This document shows, in pieces, positions 1 to 6,005 of a stretch of DNA of 6,888 nt (positions are counted from its first letter, which is position 1; the number at the start of each line of letters is the position of its first letter). The DNA comes from Nitrospira sp. (lineage in GTDB: Bacteria; Nitrospirota; JACRHL01). The stretch spans positions 1 to 6,888 of the forward strand of contig JALWRU010000167.1 in the NCBI GenBank assembly GCA_026994095.1. Direction: 5' to 3'. A program made the translations under genes and the position numbers. The notes beneath the pieces were generated by a model, which did no database searches, had not been told where the DNA came from, and saw only the letters and a list, made by a program, of their open reading frames with translations.

Positions 1-23
1 CCTAGCCGTGTTTGGTGACCCAC

Positions 24-52
24 AAAAAAAGGGCGGGGATCGCTCCCCGCCC
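24..52 (-). terminator. Rho-independent terminator after the small membrane protein gene
   Basis: Read on the minus strand, a perfect 9-bp GC-rich stem (arms 52-44 and 39-31) with a GCGA tetraloop (43-40) is followed at once by seven T residues (30-24). This is the classic form of an intrinsic terminator. It lies about 60 bases past the stop of the small membrane protein gene. I see no terminator between trpB and that gene, so it may also end any transcript reading through from the trp genes. Confidence 0.93.
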
Positions 53-73
53 TCAATGGCGTACCTGGCAATA

Positions 74-97
74 CACCCGGCGGCATACCACCGGGTG
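74..97 (-). other. 10-bp hairpin between stop codon and terminator
   Basis: On the minus-strand RNA, CACCCGGUGG and CCGCCGGGUG form a continuous 10-bp stem (one G-U pair) closed by a UAUG tetraloop. No T-tract follows, so it is not itself an intrinsic terminator. Lying between the stop codon at 113 and the terminator at 24-52, it could protect the 3' end of a short, abundant mRNA. That role is an inference from position and stability only. Confidence 0.6.
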
Positions 98-112
98 GCT
101 CTGTCGCCAGGA

Positions 113-274
113 TCAGGCCGCTTTTTTGAGCCCGTCGGCGAAGCGAGGGGTGGTCGCACCCTGGCCCTGCATGTACGGCGGCGCATCGGTCAGCGCGCCT
201 TTGACTCCCATCGCAATACCTGCAACCACCAAACCCAGCACACTCGAAACGGCGAGAATTCCTGCAATACTCAT
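113..274 (-). CDS. Small single-pass membrane protein, 53 aa, function unknown
   Basis: The start is the ATG at 274-272, chosen because an AGGAG Shine-Dalgarno (288-284) lies nine bases upstream and because the protein then begins directly with its hydrophobic segment. A longer version from a TTG at 352 would add 26 residues without a comparable ribosome site. Residues 3-23 (IAGILAVSSVLGLVVAGIAMG) are an uncharged helix suited to one membrane span. They are followed by a polar tail with APPYMQGQG (31-39) and a basic end (GLKKAA). There is no cysteine, heme motif or lipobox, and no processing site is obvious. Small one-helix proteins of this type are often accessory subunits of membrane complexes or small stress proteins, but I recognise no family. 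It has its own candidate promoter with a palindromic site and its own terminator, so it looks like a single-gene unit rather than the end of the trp operon. Confidence 0.78.
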   Translation of the reverse strand: MSIAGILAVSSVLGLVVAGIAMGVKGALTDAPPYMQGQGATTPRFADGLKKAA

Positions 275-283
275 TGGATCAAT

Positions 284-288
284 CTCCT
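284..288 (-). promoter_or_regulatory. Shine-Dalgarno site that decides the small-protein start
   Basis: AGGAG on the minus strand lies nine bases before the ATG at 274-272. It is among the clearest ribosome binding sites in the window and supports the 53-residue reading over the longer open frame. Confidence 0.8.
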
Positions 289-354
289 GCAATATGGCAC
301 CAGCCCCCTCAAACGCCCCATGCGGAGGACGGCCTGTGCCTGACCCCAACAATA

Positions 355-387
355 GCGCTGGATGGTCAGCGCCGTTATGACTGGCGC
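355..387 (-). other. Two mutually exclusive small hairpins in the leader
   Basis: The spacer 275-484 between trpB and the small gene carries no protein I can support. In its transcribed part, two inverted repeats share bases. One pairs GCGCC (387-383) with GGCGC (373-369) around a 9-base loop. The other pairs GCGCTG (372-367) with CAGCGC (360-355) around a 6-base loop. Only one can form at a time. The stems are short, so this may be chance in GC-rich DNA. I see no leader peptide or known riboswitch core. Confidence 0.3.
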
Positions 388-423
388 GGGAGCACAGGTG
401 TGATCATTACTGGAAGCCCGGAG

Positions 424-452
424 AGATTACAGTCATCCTTTTAGCATGACAA
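424..452 (-). promoter_or_regulatory. Candidate sigma-70 promoter for the small membrane protein gene
   Basis: On the minus strand TTGTCA (452-447, five of six matches to TTGACA) is followed 17 bases later by TAATCT (429-424). An overlapping TGTAAT (431-426) is a better -10 match but leaves a spacing of 15. Transcription would start near 417, giving a leader of about 140 bases. The -35 falls inside the palindrome at 446-459, so a protein bound there would directly block or assist the polymerase. Confidence 0.5.
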
Positions 453-459
453 ATGTCAT
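446..459. promoter_or_regulatory. Perfect inverted repeat ATGACA-TT-TGTCAT, candidate operator
   Basis: The 14 bases form two perfect 6-base half-sites around a 2-base centre, in the AT-richer part of the trpB/small-gene spacer. On the minus strand a further ATGAC half-site followed by TGTAAT lies downstream (436-426), giving an imperfect second copy over the -10. Tandem short palindromes over promoter elements are typical of dimeric helix-turn-helix regulators, including NarL/FixJ-type response regulators. Which regulator binds here is not shown by the sequence. Confidence 0.5.
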
Positions 460-484
460 ATACCGCTATCGGTCTGGAAGACGC

Positions 485-1696
485 CTAGTCGATGCCCATG
501 CCGCGCATGCGGGCAACCTGATAGACATCCTTGTCACCCCGCCCGGACAGGTTGCAGATCAAGAGGCTGTTTTTGCCCATTTTGGGAGCCTGCTTCACCA
601 CTTGAGCGACCGCGTGGGACGACTCCAGCGCCGGGATAATACCCTCGGTGCGGGACAGCAGATCAAAGGCCTCCATGGCCTCGTCGTCCTTGATGCTCAC
701 ATAGCGCGCCCGGCCAATGTCCCGCAGATGGGCGTGTTCCGGGCCGACGGCGGCATAATCCAGCCCTGCCGAGACCGAGTGGGTCAGGTTGATTTGACCG
801 TTCTGATCCTGCAACAGGTAGGTACGGGTACCCTGTAACACCCCCACTTCACCCCCAGAGAATCGGGCCGCATGCTGGCCGGTCTCGACCCCGTGACCCG
901 CCGCCTCCACCCCCATCATCGACACGGTCGGGTCGCCTAAAAACGGGTGGAACAGGCCGATGGCATTGCTACCACCGCCGACACAGGCAATGAGCAGGTC
1001 CGGCAACCGGTCTTCGGCTTTTAAAATCTGCTTGCGGGCCTCTTTGCCGATGACCGACTGGAAGTCGCGCACAATCATCGGGAAGGGGTGACATCCCAAT
1101 ACCGAACCCAGCACATAGTGGGTATCACCCACACTGGCGCACCAGTCGCGCATGGCCTCACTGATGGCGTCCTTCAAGGTACAGCTACCGGTGCCGACCC
1201 CGTGCACCGTGGCCCCCAATAGCTGCATACGATAGACGTTGAGCGCCTGTCGCTGCATGTCTTCGGTGCCCATGTAGACTTCGCATTTAAGGCCCATCAT
1301 GGCCGCCACGGTGGCGGTGGCCACGCCGTGCTGGCCTGCCCCGGTCTCAGCGATCACCCGTTTTTTGCCCATATGCTTGGCGAGCAACACCTGCCCGACG
1401 GTGTTGTTGATCTTGTGGGCACCGGTGTGGGCCAGGTCTTCACGCTTTAAATAGATGCGCGCACCGCCCAGCTTTTCGGTCAACTGACGGGCGAAATAGA
1501 GCGGCGTTTCCCGGCCTACATACTGCTTGAGCAGATCGGCCAGTTCGGCCTTGAATGTACGGTCCTTGCGGGCCGCTTTATAGGCCGCTGTCAGCTCTTC
1601 ATGGGCGGCCATCAACACTTCAGGTGAATAGACCCCGCCAAATTCGCCGTAATGGCCCTGGCGATCCGGCTGCATATAACGCTTTTTCTGAATCAT
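485..1696 (-). CDS. trpB: Tryptophan synthase beta subunit
   Basis: This PLP enzyme joins indole to L-serine to make L-tryptophan, normally as an alpha2-beta2 complex with TrpA that channels indole. The 403-residue length is normal for the classic TrpB1 type. Visible landmarks are the N-terminal YGEFGGVYSPE (16-26), the PLP lysine K95 in HTGAHKINN, E117 in ETGAGQHG which activates indole, the phosphate-binding GGGSNA (240-245), ALESSHA (356-362), and SGRGDKD (384-390) whose serine contacts the pyridine ring. The ATG overlaps the trpF stop as ATGA, with a weak AAGGG ribosome site upstream. It is the last trp gene of the block. In most proteobacteria trpA follows directly, but here the next gene is an unrelated small membrane protein, so TrpA must be encoded elsewhere. 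No motif residue looks damaged. Confidence 0.98.
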   Translation of the reverse strand: MIQKKRYMQPDRQGHYGEFGGVYSPEVLMAAHEELTAAYKAARKDRTFKAELADLLKQYVGRETPLYFARQLTEKLGGARIYLKREDLAHTGAHKINNTVGQVLLAKHMGKKRVIAETGAGQHGVATATVAAMMGLKCEVYMGTEDMQRQALNVYRMQLLGATVHGVGTGSCTLKDAISEAMRDWCASVGDTHYVLGSVLGCHPFPMIVRDFQSVIGKEARKQILKAEDRLPDLLIACVGGGSNAIGLFHPFLGDPTVSMMGVEAAGHGVETGQHAARFSGGEVGVLQGTRTYLLQDQNGQINLTHSVSAGLDYAAVGPEHAHLRDIGRARYVSIKDDEAMEAFDLLSRTEGIIPALESSHAVAQVVKQAPKMGKNSLLICNLSGRGDKDVYQVARMRGMGID

Positions 1697-2307
1697 CCGG
1701 CACCCTTGGCATTTTCGATAAAAGTCTTCAGTTTAACAGGGTCCTTGTCGCCCGGTGCGGCCTCCACCCCGGAGCTGACATCGACCCCGTAAGGTTTGAC
1801 CTGCGCTACCGCTGCGGTCACATTCTCTGGTGTTAATCCACCCGCTAAAATCACCGGAACGTCCTCCACCCACTGGCTCAAGGACCAATCGAAGGACCTT
1901 CCGGTACCACCGTAGGCGTGGTCGGAGTAGGCATCCAGCAGAAACGCACGGGGCTGGTACAGGTTTAAGCCGGTGACACTCTCCGCCCCTTTGACCCGCA
2001 CCGCCTTGATGACATAGGGCGACAGGGCCGATACCATCTCCGGGCTCTCGTCGCCGTGCAACTGCACCAGATCGACCCCCGACTCCCGCCGGATCTCCTG
2101 CACCCGGTCGATGGTCTCGTTCACAAACAGGCCCACGGTCACCACAAACGGCGGCAGGCTCTTGATAATTTTGCGGGCCATCACCACCGACACCTTGCGC
2201 GGGCTTTTGTCGTAAAACACAAACCCCAGCGCATCAGCGCCATATCCCACTGCCCGGTGGGCATCCCGCAGATTGGTGATGCCGCAGATCTTGACCCGAA
2301 CCGTCAC
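1693..2307 (-). CDS. trpF: Phosphoribosylanthranilate isomerase
   Basis: The enzyme carries out the Amadori rearrangement of phosphoribosylanthranilate to CdRP, the third step after chorismate, in the cytoplasm. It is a 204-residue single (beta/alpha)8 barrel. Motifs seen in order are VKICGIT (5-11) with the catalytic base C8, LGFVF (27-31), VGLFVN (58-63), VQLHGDE (81-87), LLDAYSD (123-129) with the catalytic acid D125, YGGTG (132-136), LAGGL (154-158) and VDVSSGVE (175-182) of the phosphate site. The start codon is GTG and overlaps the trpC stop as GTGA, so translation is probably coupled. The gene stands alone rather than fused to trpC as in Escherichia coli. Its own stop overlaps the trpB start. 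Confidence 0.97.
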   Translation of the reverse strand: MTVRVKICGITNLRDAHRAVGYGADALGFVFYDKSPRKVSVVMARKIIKSLPPFVVTVGLFVNETIDRVQEIRRESGVDLVQLHGDESPEMVSALSPYVIKAVRVKGAESVTGLNLYQPRAFLLDAYSDHAYGGTGRSFDWSLSQWVEDVPVILAGGLTPENVTAAVAQVKPYGVDVSSGVEAAPGDKDPVKLKTFIENAKGAG

Positions 2308-3083
2308 GGGGCCACCAACGCGGTCAGCGCCTCACCCACGTGGGGTTGCCGCATGAGCGACTCCCCTACCAGAATCGCATCCACCCCGGCAGCGTGCAGG
2401 GCCTGCACCTGCGCCGGTTCATGGATGCCCGACTCACTAATGCGGATGGTCTCTTTGGGGATGCCGTCCAGCAGTTGATAGGTGGTATCAAGCGAGGTTT
2501 CAAAGCGGTTCAAATCCCGGTTGTTGATGCCGATAATGGGTGCCCCCAGCGCCACCGCCCGGTCACGCTCTTCGGCGGTATGCACCTCCAGCAGCACCGC
2601 CAACCCCAGTTCGTTGGCCGTGGCCATCAGCCCGGTGATTTGCCGGTCGTCCAGAATCGCCGCAATCAATAGAATGGCGTCGGCCCCGGCTCGGCGGGCC
2701 TCATAAATCTGGTAGTCGTCGATGGTGAAGTCTTTGCGCAACAACGGTGTATCCACCGCCTTACGGACCGCCTCCAGATAGGCCAAATCCCCCTGAAAAT
2801 AGTCCCGATCGGTCAATACCGAGATGGCCGCTGCGCCAGCATTGCTGTAGTCGGTGGCCAGCCGCACCGGGTCGAAATCGGCCCGAATCACCCCCTTGGA
2901 CGGTGACGCCTTTTTTACCTCCGCGATGACCCGGATGCCGGGCTGCCGCAACGACGCGGCAAAGGGCCGACAGGGGGGCAACCCGGCCAGCGAATCGACC
3001 CAGTCAGACAAGGGCCGGTCCGCTTTATCTCGCACCAGCTCCTGCCGTTTGGTGGCGACAATCTTGTCGAGAATGGTGCTCAC
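2304..3083 (-). CDS. trpC: Indole-3-glycerol phosphate synthase
   Basis: The enzyme closes the indole ring by decarboxylating CdRP to indole-3-glycerol phosphate. It is 259 residues long, the usual size for a monofunctional TrpC barrel. Landmarks are IAEVKKASPSKG (53-64) containing the catalytic-site E55 and K57, SVLTD (88-92), PLLRKDF (113-119) with the general acid K117, LLEVH (164-168) with E166, GINNRDL (185-191), ISESGI (215-220) and VGES (239-242) of the phosphate site. The start codon is GTG, sharing GTGA with the trpD stop. The ribosome site is weak, which fits coupling to trpD translation. There is no C-terminal trpF domain, and trpF follows as a separate overlapping gene. Confidence 0.98.
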   Translation of the reverse strand: MSTILDKIVATKRQELVRDKADRPLSDWVDSLAGLPPCRPFAASLRQPGIRVIAEVKKASPSKGVIRADFDPVRLATDYSNAGAAAISVLTDRDYFQGDLAYLEAVRKAVDTPLLRKDFTIDDYQIYEARRAGADAILLIAAILDDRQITGLMATANELGLAVLLEVHTAEERDRAVALGAPIIGINNRDLNRFETSLDTTYQLLDGIPKETIRISESGIHEPAQVQALHAAGVDAILVGESLMRQPHVGEALTALVAP

Positions 3084-4090
3084 GCCTGGCTCATCTGTAC
3101 CAGTTGCGCCAGTTTGTCTGCCGCCGCACCGCTATCGATCACCGCCCCGGCAGCCTGTACCCCCTCCTTGAGGGTTGCCACCTTGCCGGTGGCCACAAAC
3201 ATGGGCGCGGCGTTGGCCAGCACAATGTCCCGCTGAGGGCCAGGCGCACCGGCAAGCACCGCACGGGTGATCGCGGCGTTCTCTTCCGCGTCACCACCCA
3301 CCAGATCGGCAGCGGTGGCAGTAACAAGGCCCAACTCATCCGGCGTGATGTGGTACCCCTCCACCACCCCGGCCTTGCCCTCGGCGATACGGGTGGGACC
3401 GGTGGTGGTGATCTCGTCGAGGCCGTCGCTGCCGTGCACCACAAAGCAGTGTTGGGTGCCCAGTTGCAGCAGCACCGCCGCCAGTACGTCGGTCAAGGCC
3501 GGGTCGTACACCCCCAGCACCTGATAATTGGCTCCGGCCGGGTTGGTGAGCGGACCCAATACATTAAACAGGGTGCGAATCCCCACCTCGCGGCGAGGGC
3601 CGATGGCGTGTTTCATGGCCCCGTGCAGACGTGGCGCAAACAGAAAGCCGATACCGATCTCGTTGACGCAGCGGGAGACCACCTCGGTGTCCGCATCCAC
3701 GTTCACCCCCAAACTTTTAAGTACGTCGGCAGAACCGGCCTTGCTGCTCACTGCGCGGTTGCCGTGTTTGGCCACGGTGATGCCGCCGCCCGCCACCACA
3801 AAGGCCACGGTGGTGGAGATATTAAAGGTATTGGCCCCATCGCCACCAGTACCGCAGGTATCCACCACCAGCGGATCGTCCACACCGATAGGGGTCGCCA
3901 TCTGGCGCATGACACGGGCGCTGCCGACGATCCCCCCGGCGGATCCCCCCGTGCTCCGAAGCGCAGACAGGTAGGCGCCGATCTGGGCCGGGGTGGCCTC
4001 GCCGGTCATGATCTGGTCCATAACCCCGGCGGCCTGTTCAGTCGTCAGGTCGTCGCCTTGCACCAGTTGGGCGATGGCGGCGCGAATCAT
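3080..4090 (-). CDS. trpD: Anthranilate phosphoribosyltransferase
   Basis: The enzyme transfers the phosphoribosyl group of PRPP to anthranilate, the second step of the branch. The 336-residue protein has the expected helical N-terminal domain and then the catalytic domain. Visible motifs are the PRPP-binding DTCGTGGDG (77-85) and NISTT (90-94), KHGNR (108-112), SSKAGSADVLKSLGV (115-129), the anthranilate-side RREVGIRTLFNVLGPLTNP (166-184) and the metal-binding DGLDE (222-226). It is a stand-alone trpD, not fused to trpG as in enteric bacteria. The ATG overlaps the trpG stop as ATGA, with a GGGGGT stretch a few bases upstream that can serve as ribosome site. Its stop overlaps the GTG of trpC. 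Confidence 0.98.
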   Translation of the reverse strand: MIRAAIAQLVQGDDLTTEQAAGVMDQIMTGEATPAQIGAYLSALRSTGGSAGGIVGSARVMRQMATPIGVDDPLVVDTCGTGGDGANTFNISTTVAFVVAGGGITVAKHGNRAVSSKAGSADVLKSLGVNVDADTEVVSRCVNEIGIGFLFAPRLHGAMKHAIGPRREVGIRTLFNVLGPLTNPAGANYQVLGVYDPALTDVLAAVLLQLGTQHCFVVHGSDGLDEITTTGPTRIAEGKAGVVEGYHITPDELGLVTATAADLVGGDAEENAAITRAVLAGAPGPQRDIVLANAAPMFVATGKVATLKEGVQAAGAVIDSGAAADKLAQLVQMSQA

Positions 4091-4668
4091 GCCACTACCC
4101 CCTGTTCGGCCTTCAAAAAATTCTGTAGCAGGTCGTGACCCACACGGGTGAGGATCGACTCCGGGTGAAATTGCACCCCTTCCACCGCATGGTGTTTATG
4201 GCGCACGCCCATCAGCTCGCCCTCTTCAGTCCAGGCGGTAGCGATCAGTTCATCGGGAAGGTCATCCTGATCGACAATCAGGGAGTGATAACGGGTGGCC
4301 TCAAAGGGGTTCGGTAACCCGGCAAACACACCCTTGTTATCGTGGCGAATCATGCTGGTTTTGCCGTGCATCAATCGCTCGGCGCGAATTACCTTACCGC
4401 CGTACACCTCGCCGATGGACTGGTGCCCGAGGCAGACCCCCAGAATGGGCAGCCGCCCGGCAAACGCGGTAATCACTTCTTTCGATACCCCGGCCTGAGA
4501 CGGATCGCAGGGGCCGGGGGAGATGACGATGCGCTCCGGCGACAGGGCCTCGATCTCGTCCACGGTGACCCGGTCGTTGCGGAATACCCGCACGTCGGCA
4601 CCCAACTCACCCAGATATTGCACCAGGTTGTAGGTGAAGGAGTCGTAGTTGTCGATCATGACAATCAT
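4087..4668 (-). CDS. trpG: Anthranilate synthase glutaminase subunit (TrpG/PabA family)
   Basis: A class I glutamine amidotransferase of 193 residues. It releases ammonia from glutamine for the chorismate-converting partner TrpE. The catalytic triad is visible as C79 in LGVCLGHQ and H168/E170 in VQFHPES. The N-terminal MIDNYDSFTYNLVQYL (4-19) and the oxyanion-loop SPGPCDP (50-56) are typical. Proteins of this family often serve both TrpE and the folate enzyme PabB, so it may also act as PabA. Its place at the head of trpDCFB supports the tryptophan role. The start is the ATG at 4668-4666, with AGGA six bases upstream. A second ATG three codons in is possible. TrpE is not encoded in the window, which is unusual because trpE commonly lies directly upstream. 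Confidence 0.95.
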   Translation of the reverse strand: MIVMIDNYDSFTYNLVQYLGELGADVRVFRNDRVTVDEIEALSPERIVISPGPCDPSQAGVSKEVITAFAGRLPILGVCLGHQSIGEVYGGKVIRAERLMHGKTSMIRHDNKGVFAGLPNPFEATRYHSLIVDQDDLPDELIATAWTEEGELMGVRHKHHAVEGVQFHPESILTRVGHDLLQNFLKAEQGVVA

Positions 4669-4709
4669 GAGGGTTCCTTGAGAAGGTCCGCAGGGCGGGG
4701 AAGCGGGCC

Positions 4710-4738
4710 ATTATACGGCAGGGTACAAGGAAATCACA
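4710..4738 (-). promoter_or_regulatory. Candidate promoter of the trpGDCFB block
   Basis: The minus strand has a perfect TATAAT -10 (4715-4710) with a weak TGTGAT -35 (4738-4733) at 17 bases. The start point would be near 4703, leaving an untranslated leader of about 35 bases before trpG. That is too short for a tryptophan-codon leader peptide plus attenuator, and neither is visible. I see no convincing match to the TrpR operator. The -10 is flanked by short GCC/GGC arms that could be chance. Confidence 0.6.
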
Positions 4739-4945
4739 TAGCAACAAGAAGCGCCGCAGGCAATTCAGGTCTGCGGGGATCGCTCCGCCCACGGTCGGCA
4801 CAAACAGTACCGCCCGCAGCGCGGCTGTATTAATAAAAATCCCTCCGGGGGGCGGGGCGACGGCCCCCGCTAGCCGTGAATAGAGCGCCTTTGGCGCTGT
4901 TTATTTAGTTGCTCCCCCTGTCATGCTCCCCTATGGTTTCATCCC
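4739..4945. other. Divergent spacer rich in GC inverted repeats
   Basis: The non-coding stretch between trpG and the phosphatase gene holds several inverted repeats and no credible gene. CCGCAG/CTGCGG is at 4754-4759 and 4771-4776 with an 11-base loop. CCGC-AGC-GCGG is at 4814-4824. GCGGGGC/GCCCC(C)GC lies around a GACG loop at 4852-4870. The 14 bases GCGGGGATCGCTCC at 4773-4786 also occur in the terminator stem at 33-46, and CTAGCCGTG at 4870-4878 recurs at 2-10. An AT-rich TATTAATAAAAAT (4828-4840) could supply a -10 in either direction but has no good -35. The region may hold decayed terminators or copies of a dispersed repeat. Confidence 0.45.
4884..4898 (+). terminator. Terminator-like hairpin upstream of the phosphatase gene
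   Basis: AGCGCC and GGCGCT form a perfect 6-bp stem around a TTT loop, followed by GTTTATTTAG. On the plus strand this resembles a weak intrinsic terminator, but no plus-strand gene lies upstream in the window to need one. It ends 47 bases before the phosphatase start and could instead sit in that gene's leader. No tandem regulatory motif is seen with it. Confidence 0.35.
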
Positions 4946-5680
4946 ATGTCCCACACCCCCATCAACTGGTGCTCCACCGACGTCGCCCTGCTCGATATGG
5001 ACGGCGTACTGCTCGATCTGGCCTTCGACGACCACTTCTGGCGGCACGCCCTGCCCGACCGCTACGCCCGCGTACACGGGCTGGACGAAACCACCACCCG
5101 CGCCCGCTTCGCTGATTGGTACGCCCAACACCACGGCACCATCCAGTGGTACGACCTGCACTTCTGGAGCCGTCAGGTCGGCTTCGATGTGCCCCATTTA
5201 AAGATCCACGAGCGGCACCACATTCAGGTGCTGCCCGGTACCGTGCGCTTTTTGCAGCACCTCAAACAACACCGCTGCAAACGCATCCTGCTCACCAACT
5301 GCCACCCCACCGCCATGCGTCTCAAATTGGCGGTGACCGGCATCGGCCGCCATCTGGATCAGATTGTGTCAGCTTTTCATCTAGACGATATTAAAGAGAG
5401 CCCCAGCTTCTGGCCCAAACTGGAGGCCCACTTAAAGTACCCGCCAGACCGGACCGTGCTGATTGAGGACTCTGCCGCCAATCTGGATGCGGCAGCAGAG
5501 GCCGGGTTTGCCCACCTGCTGCACATGTCACGGCCCAACAGTAAAAAGGCCGCCCAACCCCACCCGGACTACCGCTCCGAGCCGTCACTCACGGCGTTGC
5601 TTGATGAGGCCCGCCAATCCCCTCACAACGGCACAGGGTGCGAATGTACCGCACCAACTCCCACCGCTCCTCCTCACTGA
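4946..5680 (+). CDS. yrfG: HAD-family GMP/IMP nucleotidase, YrfG-like
   Basis: The protein resembles Escherichia coli YrfG, a cytoplasmic HAD phosphatase that removes the 5'-phosphate from GMP and IMP. Recognisable parts are VALLDMDGVLLDLAFD (13-28) with the nucleophile D17 and acid/base D19, the family-typical HFW (30-32), NWY-like IQWYDLHFWS (66-75), motif II ILLTN (114-118), K150 as the motif III lysine, and motif IV VLIEDSAANLDAAAEAGF (171-188) with the Mg-binding E174/D175. Motif I has V in place of the common T after DMDG. Family similarity ends near EPSLTALLDE (212-221). The last 20 or so residues, rich in Pro, Thr and Cys, are an extra tail on a protein of 244 residues against about 222 in E. 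coli. That tail is encoded antisense to the cytochrome gene. No Shine-Dalgarno is visible before the ATG, and there is no in-frame start nearby upstream. It is divergent from the trp genes and unlikely to share their control. Confidence 0.88.
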   Translation: MSHTPINWCSTDVALLDMDGVLLDLAFDDHFWRHALPDRYARVHGLDETTTRARFADWYAQHHGTIQWYDLHFWSRQVGFDVPHLKIHERHHIQVLPGTVRFLQHLKQHRCKRILLTNCHPTAMRLKLAVTGIGRHLDQIVSAFHLDDIKESPSFWPKLEAHLKYPPDRTVLIEDSAANLDAAAEAGFAHLLHMSRPNSKKAAQPHPDYRSEPSLTALLDEARQSPHNGTGCECTAPTPTAPPH

Positions 5681-6005
5681 GGCGGTTGCCCCAGGGCGGC
5701 ATCAACGACGACAGGTTGTTGGCCGGCCCGCCAAAAGTCAGGGTGCGGAAGATCTGCCGGTCGGTAAACTTGGCCATATAGTCGCCATCGGTCAGATCGG
5801 CGGGCAGCACCTCGAACTGTTTGCTCGCGTTGGGGCCGGTGGCATCACCCTGTTCACCATGACACTGGGCACACAGAAAAAAGAAATTCTGCAAGACCCG
5901 TTCTTTGGGTAAAGATGGCGCAGGCGCTATGGCCACCGGCTCCGCAGCCAGCACAGGCGTCGTCCACAGCATCAACACCACAATCCACAACCACCGTACG
6001 CTCAC
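5589..6005 (-). CDS. Periplasmic monoheme cytochrome c
   Basis: A 138-residue exported electron carrier. Residues 1-20 form a Sec signal peptide (MSVRWLW then a hydrophobic core, ending VLA before AEP). The mature part has one covalent heme site, CAQCH (45-49), and a likely axial methionine M102 in SLMPPWG, followed by the terminal helix EEERWELVRYIRTL (111-124). This is the class I, cbb3-type cytochrome fold. Two further cysteines, C125 and C127, follow the last helix and do not form a heme motif. The start is GTG, sharing GTGA with the stop of the diheme gene upstream, so the two are probably co-translated. The next possible start, an internal ATG, would remove most of the signal peptide. 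The 3' end overlaps the convergent phosphatase gene by 92 bases. No specific partner or pathway can be assigned. Confidence 0.88.
   Translation of the reverse strand: MSVRWLWIVVLMLWTTPVLAAEPVAIAPAPSLPKERVLQNFFFLCAQCHGEQGDATGPNASKQFEVLPADLTDGDYMAKFTDRQIFRTLTFGGPANNLSSLMPPWGNRLSEEERWELVRYIRTLCRCEGIGGPHQATP

Noticed and set aside
113..352. Longer 79-codon version of the small membrane protein from a TTG at 352
   Set aside because: The extra N-terminal residues lack a ribosome site at their start, while the internal ATG at 274 has AGGAG at good spacing and begins right at the membrane helix.
446..838. A 130-codon plus-strand frame opposite the end of trpB, starting in the palindrome
   Set aside because: It lies almost wholly opposite the conserved C-terminal part of trpB, has no Shine-Dalgarno, and looks like a reverse-frame shadow.
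3104..4138. A 344-codon open frame on the plus strand opposite trpD
   Set aside because: It is antisense to a clear, full-motif trpD in GC-rich DNA, where long shadow frames are expected. Its translation is rich in His, Gly and Arg with no recognisable domain, and there is no ribosome site.
4831..4870. Minus-strand intrinsic terminator or trp attenuator made of the GC hairpin followed by ATTTTTATT
   Set aside because: The hairpin and T-tract are separated by about eight bases, no minus-strand gene upstream needs termination, and it lies upstream of the best trp promoter, so I list only the inverted repeat.
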